Part shown: one piece after another, positions 24,986 to 32,621 of the stretch
Numbering within the stretch: position 1 is the stretch's first letter
Layout: every line of letters begins with the position of its first letter
Source: Stagnimonas sp.
Lineage (GTDB): Bacteria; Pseudomonadota; Gammaproteobacteria; Nevskiales; Nevskiaceae
Length of the DNA stretch: 64,000 nt
Assembly (NCBI GenBank): GCA_030696045.1
Contig: JAUYNO010000011.1
Span: 1 to 64,000, forward strand
Direction: 5' to 3'
Notes under the pieces: generated by a model
Told to the model about the DNA's origin: nothing
Seen by the model: the letters and a program-made list of their open reading frames with translations, nothing else
The model's database searches: none
Position numbers and translations under genes: made by a program

Positions 24986-26788
24986 TTACAGTCGCAGTTC
25001 GCTGTGCTGGAGCCGACGGTACAGCTCGGCGTCCAGGGCCTGGTAGCCGCGATCACGGTCAGCCAGCAGGTACAGCGGCTCGTCGATCCGGGCCGGATCA
25101 AAGCCTTCCCGCTTCAGCTCCACCTTGCGGAACTTGAAGGTGCTGGTGGTCTCCTGTTGCGTCCGCAGCCGGAGGAACAGCGGCACCGCGTAGGCGGGCA
25201 GATGCGCGGCGAGATGCCGGGCCAGCGCCTGACCGTCGAGTTCGCCTACCAGGGTCAGCGCCGCCATGCCGGCGCGGCCGTCGGTATTGGGGACCTGCAC
25301 GCCATAGACCACGGCTTCGGTGACGCCGGGGAAGCTGCCCAGCACCGCCTCGACTTCGGTGGTGGCGACGTTCTCGCCTTTCCAGCGGAAGGTGTCGCCG
25401 ATGCGGTCGACGAACTGGATGTGGCGCCAGCCCTGGTCGCGCACCAGGTCGCCGCTATTGACCCAGCAGTCACCCGCCTTGAAGACATCGCGCAGCAGCT
25501 TGGCCTCGCTGGCCTTGCGGTCGGTGTAGCCGTCGAACGGGGTCTTGCTGGCCACCTCGGTCAGCAGCAGACCGACACCGCCCTTGGCCACCTTGCGCAT
25601 GAAACCGCGTGCATCGCGCACCGGGGTCTCGCTCTCGGCGTCGAACTCGACGATGGCGAAGGGCAGGGGGCAGAAGCCAGCGGTCTTGGCCAGGCCAAAG
25701 CCGTTGATGAAGGCGGCATTGGATTCGCTGGCGCCGTAGAACTCGCTGATCTGGTGGATGCCGAAGCGCTGTTCGAAGGCATCCCACAATTCCGGCCGCA
25801 GGCCGTTGCCGACGATCAGACGCACCCGGTGTTCGTGGTCGGCGGCCGACTCCGGCCGCTGCAGCAGATAGCGCAGCAGCTCGCCGATGTAGCAGAAGGC
25901 GGTGGCGTCGTGACGGCGGATGTCGTCCCAGAAGCGGCTCGCGCTGAACCGGTGGGCCAGCGCCAGGGTGCAGCCGCTGGCGAGTACCGAGCCCCAGCTC
26001 ACCGTCAGCGCATTGTTGTGATACAGCGGCAGGCAGCAGTAGAAAACATCGTCGCCGTGCAGGCGCAGCGCCATCTGGCCGAGGCCGGCGGCGCCGCGCA
26101 GCCAGCGGTAGTGGGTCATCCGGCTGGCCTTGGGCAGGCCGGTGGTGCCGGAGGTGAAGATGTAGAACGCGGTCTGCTTTTGCAGGACCGCGGCGGTTTC
26201 GGCGGGATTGGCATCGCTGGCGACGCGGCAGGCCGCACGCAGGTCCAGCGACCCCGGGGGCTTGTGACCGCTGCCGTCCCAGATCAGGGCGATAGGGCCG
26301 TCTTGCGCGAGTGCTGGTCCCATGCTCGCGACGGCTTCCGCGCACTCCTCGCCGTGGATCAGGACGCCGGCATCAATCAGTTTCAGGCTGTGGGCGAGCA
26401 CTTCACCGCGCTGCTGGTGGTTGAGCATGCCGGCGACCGCGCCCAGCTTCACCACGGCGGCGACGCAGGCCAGGGTTTCGGGCCGGTTTTCCATCAGGAT
26501 CGCCACCGCGTCGCCCGGCTTCACGCCCTGTTCCCTCAGCATCGAGGCGATGCGGTTGACCCAGGCATTGAACTCGGCATAACTCCAGCGCCGGTCTTCG
26601 AACAGCAACGCGGCGCGGTCTGGGTATTTCTCCGCCTGCTTCTGCAGCAGCAGGCCGATGGAACCCGGCCGTTCCGGGTTGGCCAGGGCCAGGCTGAGCA
26701 GGCCCCGGTTCACCGTCAGGGTATCGCCCAGGCCGGCCAGCGCTCCGCGGGCGATGTCGCGCAGCCGCACGCGCTGGTCCTGGCTCAT
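24986..26788 (-). CDS. Long-chain (FATP/VLACS-type) acyl-CoA synthetase
   Basis: This 600-residue AMP-forming ligase activates long-chain fatty acids to CoA thioesters. Visible motifs are the ATP loop YIFTSGTTGLPKASRMTH, the EFYGASESNAAF motif, SGDLVRDQGWRHIQFVDR and the C-terminal KGENVATTEVEAVL and TSTFKFRKVEL. The start MSQDQRVRLRDIARGALA is like other bacterial FATP-type enzymes, so the ATG at 26788 is used although the frame is open further upstream. Its start overlaps the stop of a tiny frame that has the only strong ribosome binding site here. It likely supplies the acyl-CoA dehydrogenases downstream. Confidence 0.95.
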   Translation of the reverse strand: MSQDQRVRLRDIARGALAGLGDTLTVNRGLLSLALANPERPGSIGLLLQKQAEKYPDRAALLFEDRRWSYAEFNAWVNRIASMLREQGVKPGDAVAILMENRPETLACVAAVVKLGAVAGMLNHQQRGEVLAHSLKLIDAGVLIHGEECAEAVASMGPALAQDGPIALIWDGSGHKPPGSLDLRAACRVASDANPAETAAVLQKQTAFYIFTSGTTGLPKASRMTHYRWLRGAAGLGQMALRLHGDDVFYCCLPLYHNNALTVSWGSVLASGCTLALAHRFSASRFWDDIRRHDATAFCYIGELLRYLLQRPESAADHEHRVRLIVGNGLRPELWDAFEQRFGIHQISEFYGASESNAAFINGFGLAKTAGFCPLPFAIVEFDAESETPVRDARGFMRKVAKGGVGLLLTEVASKTPFDGYTDRKASEAKLLRDVFKAGDCWVNSGDLVRDQGWRHIQFVDRIGDTFRWKGENVATTEVEAVLGSFPGVTEAVVYGVQVPNTDGRAGMAALTLVGELDGQALARHLAAHLPAYAVPLFLRLRTQQETTSTFKFRKVELKREGFDPARIDEPLYLLADRDRGYQALDAELYRRLQHSELRL

Positions 26789-26838
26789 GGCGTCCCGGCG
26801 CGCACGGCATACATCGGGGCGGCGACGCGCTCGCGCAT
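26785..26838 (-). CDS. Possible 17-codon leader peptide overlapping the acyl-CoA synthetase start
   Basis: An AGGAGG ribosome binding site precedes an ATG at 26838. The frame encodes MRERVAAPMYAVRAGTP and ends with a TGA that overlaps the ATG of the synthetase (ATGA). The synthetase itself has only a weak site (GGGACG), so ribosomes ending this peptide could restart on it. It is not in frame with the synthetase. It may be a true leader peptide for translational coupling or a chance frame. Confidence 0.45.
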   Translation of the reverse strand: MRERVAAPMYAVRAGTP

Positions 26839-26912
26839 GGGGACTCCTCCTGGCTTTATTGATGTTTGCCGCAGTCTGCCTGCGCCAGTGCGCCGGCGCC
26901 AGACACGACCGA

Positions 26913-26932
26913 GCCCCCGCCGTCGCGGGGGC
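26913..26932 (-). terminator. GC-rich hairpin between the di-iron hydrolase and acyl-CoA synthetase genes
   Basis: GCCCCCGC pairs perfectly with GCGGGGGC around four bases. It lies just after the stop of the upstream minus-strand gene but has no T tail, so it may protect or weaken transcripts rather than end them. Confidence 0.5.
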
Positions 26933-26954
26933 CGCCGGTCGCGCGGCGCCTGGT

Positions 26955-27791
26955 TTAGGCTGCGGCGGACAGAGCTTGCTGCCCGCGCACGAAGTCCTCG
27001 ATTTCAGCGAGGAAGTGGCGGTTGTCATGCTGCCAGGGGTGGAAGCCCGGCTTGAAGTAATCCAGCCAGGGCCGGAAGGAGCGGCGCAGAAAGCCCTCGC
27101 GACCGACCAGGAAGCCCGCCAGCGAGCGCCATTGCTTCAGGCCGCGCGCCTTGCGGTCGGCGCGCACCATGCGGACCGTGTAGACCGAGACCAGGGCCAT
27201 GAACAGGCCAGTAGCGATCAGCTGCACCGCCGCGCGCTCGGCGTAGGCGCGCGGCCGGTCCTTCATCACCGCGTTCCAGACGTCGTAGGCGACGGCCTTG
27301 TGCTCGGTTTCCTCCAGCGAATGCCAGCGCCACAGCGCCTGGTAGCCAGGCTCGGTATCGCGGGTCACCGCATCCACCGACAGCACCCAGTCGGCCAGCA
27401 GCGCGGTGTAGTGCTCCAGCGCGATGGTGATGGCCAGTTGGGTGGAGGGCGGGGCGACCGCCTTGATCCGCTCCAGCAGCGCCTTGACGCGGTTTTCCAG
27501 CGCGACGGCGGGCAGGCCGGCCTGCTGCATCAGGTCGTTGTACTCCTCGTGCTCGCGGCCGTGCATGGCTTCCTGGCCGATGAAGGCGGTCATCGCCTTC
27601 TGCAGTTCGGGATCGCTGACCTGGTCGCGGTAGTGCCGCACCGCCTGGATGAAGAAGCGCTCGCCAACCGGGAAGAACAGCGACAGGGTATTGATGAACT
27701 GGGTGGTGACCTGGCCCCGCGGGTGCCAGTCGCTGATGCGTTCGGCAGCCAGACTGAAACGGATGTCGCGACGGATCGGCAGGATGGACAT
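26955..27791 (-). CDS. Metal-dependent hydrolase family protein with ferritin-like di-iron motifs
   Basis: The 278-residue protein belongs to the Metal_hydrol (PF10118) type. It begins IRRDIRFSLAAERISDWHP and has carboxylate/His motifs spaced like a ferritin-like di-iron site: FIGQEAMHGREHEEY near residue 70, IALEHYTALLADW near 125 and SLEETEHKAVAYDVWN near 157. A hydrophobic stretch near residues 185-205 may touch the membrane. Relatives are annotated as metal-dependent hydrolases, but a di-iron oxidase or hydroxylase chemistry is equally possible. It is divergent from an alpha/beta hydrolase across a palindromic operator and lies upstream of the acyl-CoA synthetase gene. Confidence 0.82.
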   Translation of the reverse strand: MSILPIRRDIRFSLAAERISDWHPRGQVTTQFINTLSLFFPVGERFFIQAVRHYRDQVSDPELQKAMTAFIGQEAMHGREHEEYNDLMQQAGLPAVALENRVKALLERIKAVAPPSTQLAITIALEHYTALLADWVLSVDAVTRDTEPGYQALWRWHSLEETEHKAVAYDVWNAVMKDRPRAYAERAAVQLIATGLFMALVSVYTVRMVRADRKARGLKQWRSLAGFLVGREGFLRRSFRPWLDYFKPGFHPWQHDNRHFLAEIEDFVRGQQALSAAA

Positions 27792-27817
27792 TTGGACTCC
27801 TTGCAGTGCGGTGATAC

Positions 27818-27839
27818 TGTTACATCAAACGATGTCACA
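27818..27839. promoter_or_regulatory. Near-perfect palindromic operator between two divergent hydrolase genes
   Basis: TGTTACATC (27818-27826) and GATGTCACA (27831-27839) are separated by AAAC; eight of nine positions match as an inverted repeat. It lies in the 73-base gap between the di-iron-like hydrolase and the alpha/beta hydrolase, where it could control both. A similar half-site arrangement (ACATT, GAGC, GATGGCAC) lies upstream of the monooxygenase gene at 32066-32082. Confidence 0.6.
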
Positions 27840-27864
27840 TAAAATGCGATGGAGCAAGAAAACC

Positions 27865-28800
27865 ATGCCACTGGATGATGTAAGTGAAGGATTGGGCTCG
27901 CAATTGATCCGCGAGCAGCGGGTGCGGTCGGCAGGCCTGTCGCTCGCTGTCCGTCAGCGCGGCGAGCCGGGCCGGCCGCCGGTGCTGTTGTTGCATGGCT
28001 ATCCCGACAGCCAGGAGGTCTGGAACGGTGTCGCCCAACGGCTGGCGCGGGACTTTCATGTCATCAGCTATGACGTGCGCGGCGCGGGTCGGTCCGACCG
28101 GCCGGCGCGGGTCGCCGACTACCGGCTGGAGCAACTGGCCGATGACCTGCGCGCGGTGATCGCCGCCGTCTCGCCGGATCGACCGGTCCATCTGGTGGCA
28201 CATGACTGGGGCTCGATCCAGGCCTGGGAGGCGATGGCTGGGGCGGATGCAGCGCGCCACTTCGCCAGCTTCACCTCGATCTCCGGCCCCTGCATCGACC
28301 ATGTCGGCGAATACCTGCGCGGTGTTGCGGCGCGATCGCCGCAAGCGCCGCTGCGCCCCTTTCTCGACCAGTTTCCCCGCTCCTGGTACATCCTGATGTT
28401 CCAGCTGCCCGGGCTGGCGCCGCTGGTCTGGCGCGCGGGCTTCGGCAGGCTCTGGCCGGCATTCCTGGCACGCACTGAGGGTATCGTGGCCGAGGCCTCC
28501 GCCACCCAGACCGAGGACGGGGCTTTCGGGCCTCGGCTCTATCGCGCCAATTTCCTGCGCCGCCTGCTGCGTCCGCAGCCGCGCACGGTCGAGGTGCCGA
28601 CCCAGGTGCTGAGCCTGCGTGACGACGCCCATGTCGCGTCCAGCCTGCTGCGGTCGCTGCTGGATTTTCAGCGTGCGCGGCTGCCGCGGCTGCGCCTGCG
28701 TGAACTGCCGGGAGGGCACTGGCTGCCGCTGGCGCAGCCGGAGCGGCTGGCGGAGTTGGTCCGCGACTGGGTGCTCAGCCAGGAGTCGGGGCCGCTATGA
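27865..28800 (+). CDS. Alpha/beta hydrolase with an aspartate nucleophile (epoxide hydrolase/dehalogenase type)
   Basis: The 311-residue protein has the alpha/beta hydrolase layout: oxyanion segment LLLHGYPDSQEVW (residues 42-54), strand and loop ISYDVRGAGRSDRP (67-80), nucleophile elbow AHDWGS with Asp114 in place of Ser, and a C-terminal PGGHWLP histidine. An Asp in this position is typical of epoxide hydrolases and haloalkane dehalogenases, not esterases. The ATG at 27865 has a GGAG site ten bases upstream; an in-frame ATG at 27844 is possible. The MerR gene follows eight bases after its stop, forming an operon. The nearby Baeyer-Villiger-type monooxygenase would suggest ester or epoxide products as substrates, which is inference. 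Confidence 0.88.
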   Translation: MPLDDVSEGLGSQLIREQRVRSAGLSLAVRQRGEPGRPPVLLLHGYPDSQEVWNGVAQRLARDFHVISYDVRGAGRSDRPARVADYRLEQLADDLRAVIAAVSPDRPVHLVAHDWGSIQAWEAMAGADAARHFASFTSISGPCIDHVGEYLRGVAARSPQAPLRPFLDQFPRSWYILMFQLPGLAPLVWRAGFGRLWPAFLARTEGIVAEASATQTEDGAFGPRLYRANFLRRLLRPQPRTVEVPTQVLSLRDDAHVASSLLRSLLDFQRARLPRLRLRELPGGHWLPLAQPERLAELVRDWVLSQESGPL

Positions 28801-28807
28801 TGCGGCC

Positions 28808-29617
28808 ATGAAACCAGGGAAGAACAAAACCAAGCCATCGGCCGATGGCGAGGAGTCGCGCAAGCCGGCCGAGTACGCCATCGACGAACTGGCGCGGGCG
28901 GCAAAGACCACGGTCCGCAACGTCCGCGCCTACCAGGATCGCGGCCTGATCCCGCCGCCGGAGCGGCGTGGCCGCACCGGCGTCTATGTCGACGCGCATC
29001 TGTCGCGGCTGCGCATCATCGGCCACCTGCTGCACCGGGGTTATACCCTGGCCAGCATCGGCGAGCTGATCGAGGCCTGGGAGCGCGGCCAGGACATCGC
29101 CGGGCTGATCGGCCTGGAGTCGGCCGTGTCCAGCCCCTGGACCGACGAGACGCCGCAGTCCTACTCGCTGATCGATCTGGTGAAGCTGTTCGGTGGTCGC
29201 TTCGAGCTGTCCTGGATCGTCAAGGCCAACCAGCTGGGCATCATCAAGCAGCAGGGCGCCCGCTTCGTTGCGCCCTCGCCGCGCACCCTGCAGGCCGGGG
29301 CCGAACTGGTCAGTGTCGGTATTCCGCTCGACGAGATGCTCGACGTGGTCGCCAGCCTGCGCGCCAATGTCGAGCAGGCGGCCGACGACATGGTGCGGCT
29401 GGTCGAGCATTACATCTTCGACAAGTACGGCAGCGGCCTGCCGCCCAAGGAAGACGTGCCCAAGCTGGGCGAAGTCATCTGGCGCCTGCGGCCGCTGGTG
29501 GAAATGGCGGTGCACGCCGAGGTGGCGCGGGCGATGGAGATCGCCGCCAACAAGCACCTGGGTGATCGCCTGGCGACGGTGATCGAGCAGATGTCGAGGA
29601 AGAAGCGCGAGGCCTGA
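28808..29617 (+). CDS. MerR family transcriptional regulator
   Basis: The 269-residue protein has a basic N-terminal tail, then a MerR winged helix at about residues 23-92 (EYAIDELARAAKTTVRNVRAYQ, GVYVDAHLSRLRIIGHLLHRGYTLASI). The C-terminal part is long for the family, about 170 residues, with helices such as IPLDEMLDVVASLRANVEQAADDMVRL, and no metal-binding Cys pair, so the signal is probably an organic ligand. It starts eight bases after the alpha/beta hydrolase gene. It is the only regulator encoded close to the two similar dyads at 27818-27839 and 32066-32082, so it may bind them. Confidence 0.88.
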   Translation: MKPGKNKTKPSADGEESRKPAEYAIDELARAAKTTVRNVRAYQDRGLIPPPERRGRTGVYVDAHLSRLRIIGHLLHRGYTLASIGELIEAWERGQDIAGLIGLESAVSSPWTDETPQSYSLIDLVKLFGGRFELSWIVKANQLGIIKQQGARFVAPSPRTLQAGAELVSVGIPLDEMLDVVASLRANVEQAADDMVRLVEHYIFDKYGSGLPPKEDVPKLGEVIWRLRPLVEMAVHAEVARAMEIAANKHLGDRLATVIEQMSRKKREA

Positions 29618-29645
29618 GCCTCGCGCTTCGATCCGGAAGTTCCGC

Positions 29646-30488
29646 CTAGTTCTTCTTCATCCGCAACTTGGTACCCAGCACGATCAGCCGCTGATAGCCG
29701 CCCGGCAGCAGGCGCTGCAACAGGTCTACCGCCACCGCATCCGGCCCGAGCAGCACCCGCCGCGAGTCGCGACGCACGGCCTTGAGGATGGTCGCCGCCG
29801 CAGCCTCCGGGGTGGTGATGAACAGTTTCTCGAACTCGGCCTTGCCCTGGTCGGCGTCCTGGCCGATCAACGCCTTCATGTTGTCGTCGAAGCGCGCGGC
29901 GCGGGCGATGTTGGTCTTGATGCCGCCCGGATGCACGCAGGTCGAGGAAACGCCCTGATCCGCCATGTCCAGTTCCATGCGCAGCGCTTCCGTGAAGCCG
30001 CGCACCGCGAACTTGCTGGCGTTGTACGCCGACTGGCTGGGCACCGCGACCAGACCGAACAGGCTGGAGATGTTGATGATGTGGCCGTCGCCGCTGGCTT
30101 TCAGATGCGGCAGGAAGGCCTGGGTGCCGTGCACTACGCCCCAGAAGTTGATGTCCATGATCCAGCGGAAGTCCTCGAACTTCATGCCGTCCACGGCGGC
30201 GCCGAGCGCGACGCCGGCGTTGTTGAAGATCAGATTGACCTTGCCGTACTCCTTCGCCGTCGCCTCCGCCCAGGCGTAGATCGCGTCCTTGCTGGCGACA
30301 TCGACCTTGGTCTGGCTGACCTTCACGCCCTTGGCTTCGGCGAGCTTGGCGGTTTCCGCGAGGCCGGCGAGGTTGACGTCGGATAGCGCCAGCGCGCAGC
30401 CCTGGCCGGCGAGATTGAGCGCCAGCGCGCGACCGATGCCCGAGCCAGCGCCGGTGATGGCGGCGACCTTGTTCTGGAATGACTTCAT
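29646..30488 (-). CDS. Short-chain dehydrogenase/reductase
   Basis: The 280-residue protein is a classical SDR with cofactor loop GAGSGIG (residues 13-19), NNAG (89-92) and the catalytic Ser142, Tyr155 and Lys159 (SAYNASK). Asp37 after the second strand favours NAD over NADP. The C-terminal LLQRLLPGGYQRLIVLGTKLRMKK is amphipathic and may touch membranes, as in SDRs acting on lipids. It lies 25 bases after the monooxygenase gene, forming an operon: an alcohol-ketone step by the SDR and oxygen insertion by the monooxygenase would be a sensible pair. Confidence 0.93.
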   Translation of the reverse strand: MKSFQNKVAAITGAGSGIGRALALNLAGQGCALALSDVNLAGLAETAKLAEAKGVKVSQTKVDVASKDAIYAWAEATAKEYGKVNLIFNNAGVALGAAVDGMKFEDFRWIMDINFWGVVHGTQAFLPHLKASGDGHIINISSLFGLVAVPSQSAYNASKFAVRGFTEALRMELDMADQGVSSTCVHPGGIKTNIARAARFDDNMKALIGQDADQGKAEFEKLFITTPEAAAATILKAVRRDSRRVLLGPDAVAVDLLQRLLPGGYQRLIVLGTKLRMKKN

Positions 30489-30513
30489 GGACTCCTCTGT
30501 GGGGTTGCTTTGC

Positions 30514-32016
30514 TTAGGCTGTTGTCGCGACTTTCTGCGCGTCGTAGTCGGCTAGTTTGAAGTGCCTGGTGGCCCGACGGAAGCGGAAAGTGAAGCCGGG
30601 CCAGAGCGTGGTGTTCTTGCCCTGGGCATTCACGTACCAGCTCTTGCAGCCGCTGGCCCAGATCGCGCCGCCCAGCTGCTTCTGCATGCCGGCGTTGAAG
30701 CGCGCCTGCACCTCGGCCTTCACTTCGACCTCGCTCAGGCCCTTGGCCGTCATGGTCTTCAGCGCGTCCAGCACATAGGCGATCTGCGACTCGATCATGT
30801 AGACCATCGAGCTGTGGCCCAGGCCGGTGTTGGGGCCGACCAGCATGAACAGGTTGGGAAAGCCGTGGATGCTGGTGCCGAGATAGGCCTCGGGTCCGTC
30901 CTTCCAGGCATCGAGCAGGTCGACCCCGCCACGGCCGAAGATCGCACCGCGCGGCAGTGGGTCCTGGGCCTTGAAACCGGTGCCGTAGATGAGGCAGTCC
31001 ACCGGCCGCTCGACGCCGTCGCTGGTGACGATGCTCTTCGCCTTCACCTCGCGGATGCCGTCGGTGATGACATCCACGTTGGCCTGCGCCAGTGCCGGGT
31101 AATAGTCGTCGGAGATCAACACCCGCTTGCAGCCGAAGGCGAAGTCCGGCGTGACTTTCGCGCGCAGGGCGGGATCCTTGATCTGCCGCCGGATGTGCCA
31201 GCGGGCGATCTGCTCTGGCAGCTTCATCACCTTGGGATTGAGCACGAAGCCGAGCACCCGGCCTTCCAGCGACCAGTAGATCGCCTCGCGGATCGCCTGC
31301 TGCGCCAGCGGGAAGCGCTTGAACAGCGCGCGTTCCAGCGCCGAGATGCGGCGGTCGGGCTTGGGCATGATCCAGGGCGGGGTGCGCTGGTAGAGATCGA
31401 CCTGGCCGGCCCGCTTCTGCAGCTGCGGCACGAACTGGATCGCCGAGGCGCCGGTGCCGATGACGGCTATGCGCTTGCCCTGCAGCTCGTAGCCGTGGTC
31501 CCACTCGGCGGAGTGGAAGGCCTTGCCCTTGAACTTTTCGAGTCCCTTGAGCTGCGGGTAGGCCGGCGTCGACAGGCCGCCGAGTCCGGCGACCAGGGCG
31601 CGCGCCTTGAACACTCGGCCGTCGCGGGTCTGCACCTGCCAGAGCTGAGCGTCCTCGTCATAGCGTGCCTGCACCACGTCGGTGCCAAAGCGCAGGTGCG
31701 GAGCTATGCCGTACTTGTCGGCGCACCGTTCCAGATAGGCCTTGATCTCCGGCTGCGGCGCGAACATCCGCGACCACTCCGGGTTCGGTTCGAACGAGAA
31801 GGAGTAGAGGTGCGATTGCACGTCGCAGGCACAGCCCGGGTAGCTGTTGTCGCGCCAGGTGCCGCCGACGCTGTCGGCGCGCTCCAGTACCAAGAAGTCG
31901 GTCCGGCCCTCCTGCTTCAGGCGGATCGCCATGCCCAGGCCGGCAAAGCCGGTGCCGATGATCAGGGTCGAAAGCGGGGCGCTGTCGTCTTGCGGCAGGC
32001 GTGCGTCGAAAGCCAT
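30514..32016 (-). CDS. Flavin monooxygenase, Baeyer-Villiger type
   Basis: The 500-residue protein has two Rossmann motifs, GTGFAGLG (21-28, FAD) and GTGASA (187-192, NADPH), the fingerprint FKGKAFHSAEWD (162-173), which fits FxGxxxHxxxW(P/D), and the second fingerprint GGTWRDNSYPGCACD (51-65). Both are hallmarks of type I Baeyer-Villiger monooxygenases, which turn ketones into esters or lactones with NADPH and oxygen. It is cotranscribed with an SDR gene and lies near an alpha/beta hydrolase of the epoxide hydrolase type. A GGAGG ribosome binding site precedes the ATG. The natural ketone is unknown; long-chain, cyclic or steroid-like ketones are possible. Confidence 0.94.
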   Translation of the reverse strand: MAFDARLPQDDSAPLSTLIIGTGFAGLGMAIRLKQEGRTDFLVLERADSVGGTWRDNSYPGCACDVQSHLYSFSFEPNPEWSRMFAPQPEIKAYLERCADKYGIAPHLRFGTDVVQARYDEDAQLWQVQTRDGRVFKARALVAGLGGLSTPAYPQLKGLEKFKGKAFHSAEWDHGYELQGKRIAVIGTGASAIQFVPQLQKRAGQVDLYQRTPPWIMPKPDRRISALERALFKRFPLAQQAIREAIYWSLEGRVLGFVLNPKVMKLPEQIARWHIRRQIKDPALRAKVTPDFAFGCKRVLISDDYYPALAQANVDVITDGIREVKAKSIVTSDGVERPVDCLIYGTGFKAQDPLPRGAIFGRGGVDLLDAWKDGPEAYLGTSIHGFPNLFMLVGPNTGLGHSSMVYMIESQIAYVLDALKTMTAKGLSEVEVKAEVQARFNAGMQKQLGGAIWASGCKSWYVNAQGKNTTLWPGFTFRFRRATRHFKLADYDAQKVATTA

Positions 32017-32065
32017 GTTTCCTCCGTGCGTGGCTCAAGCCTGCCGCTCTGCGAGGGCAACAATG

Positions 32066-32082
32066 ACATTGAGCGATGGCAC
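32066..32082. promoter_or_regulatory. Operator-like dyad upstream of the monooxygenase gene
   Basis: ACATT and GATGGCAC are separated by GAGC, the same geometry as ACATC, AAAC and GATGTCAC in the palindrome at 27818-27839. An overlapping dyad ATGG...CCAT lies at 32076-32090. The spacing and shared core suggest one regulator for both promoters. Confidence 0.4.
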
Positions 32083-32169
32083 GATACCATAGTGTTGCGA
32101 TGCGTCACTGGCTGGCCTGCCAGGCCGGCTGGCGGCGCAGTCAGCCGAGCCGGAACGCGGTGCTCGTGC

Positions 32170-32175
32170 GACAAT
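32170..32175 (+). promoter_or_regulatory. -10 element of the SRP RNA promoter
   Basis: GACAAT ends seven bases before the predicted first base of the 4.5S RNA at 32182. No clear -35 hexamer is present at the usual spacing. Confidence 0.4.
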
Positions 32176-32181
32176 GTGGGT

Positions 32182-32287
32182 GATTCGCGCCGGCCCCCCG
32201 CATCGGCAAGCCGTGAACCCCGCCAGGTCCGGAAGGAAGCAACGGCAGCGGTGCAGCCGGGTGCCGGGGTAAGTCGGCGCGAATCCC
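32182..32287 (+). ncRNA. ffs: 4.5S RNA of the signal recognition particle
   Basis: The sequence folds as one long hairpin closed by GATTCGCGCC (32182-32191) and GGCGCGAATC (32276-32285). The apical region has the conserved SRP domain IV with GTCCGGAAGGAAGCAACGGC, the Ffh-binding loops, and CCCCGCC pairing with the GGTGCCGGGG side. It is the small bacterial SRP RNA, which together with Ffh brings nascent membrane proteins to FtsY. T-rich sequence (CTCTTTTC) follows. Confidence 0.93.
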
Positions 32288-32304
32288 TCTTTTCAGCCCG
32301 ATTC

Positions 32305-32539
32305 GGCTACTGCGCTTGCGATCTGCGTGCCGCATCGTGCTCACGGCCACTAGGCCGCTCCGCGCGCTGCGCCGCGCATCTCGCAATGCTCGCTACGCCG
32401 ACTCGGGCCGAAACTTTTTGGGCTGGCTTGGCTACTGCGCTTGCGGATTCCGCACCGCGCCGTGCTCACGGCCACTAGGCCGCTCCGCGCGCCGCAGCGC
32501 GGACTCCGCAATGCTCGCTACGCCAATCCAGGCCGAAAA
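32305..32539. repeat. Two tandem copies of an imperfect-hairpin repeat after the SRP RNA
   Basis: Copy 1 (core 32307-32397) and copy 2 (core 32432-32522) lie 125 bases apart. Both run from CTACTGCGC to ATGCTCGCTACG and share a long identical central block that includes ACGGCCACTAGGCCG, itself a small hairpin. In copy 2 the arms pair, for example TTGCGGA with TCCGCAA. The ends, read on the minus strand as CGTAGCGAGCAT and GCGCAGTAG, also bound the element at 54307-54415, so this is a dispersed family. No coding frame is supported. The rest of the gap up to 32621 holds a CCTCCCCC/GGGGGAGG dyad at 32567-32588 and nothing else recognised. Confidence 0.8.
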
Positions 32540-32621
32540 GGCCTTGCGGATTCAGGCGTTTCGCTTCCTCCCCCGCCTGCGGGGGAGGATTGAGGTGGGG
32601 GCGTTGATGCGGGGCGTTCGC

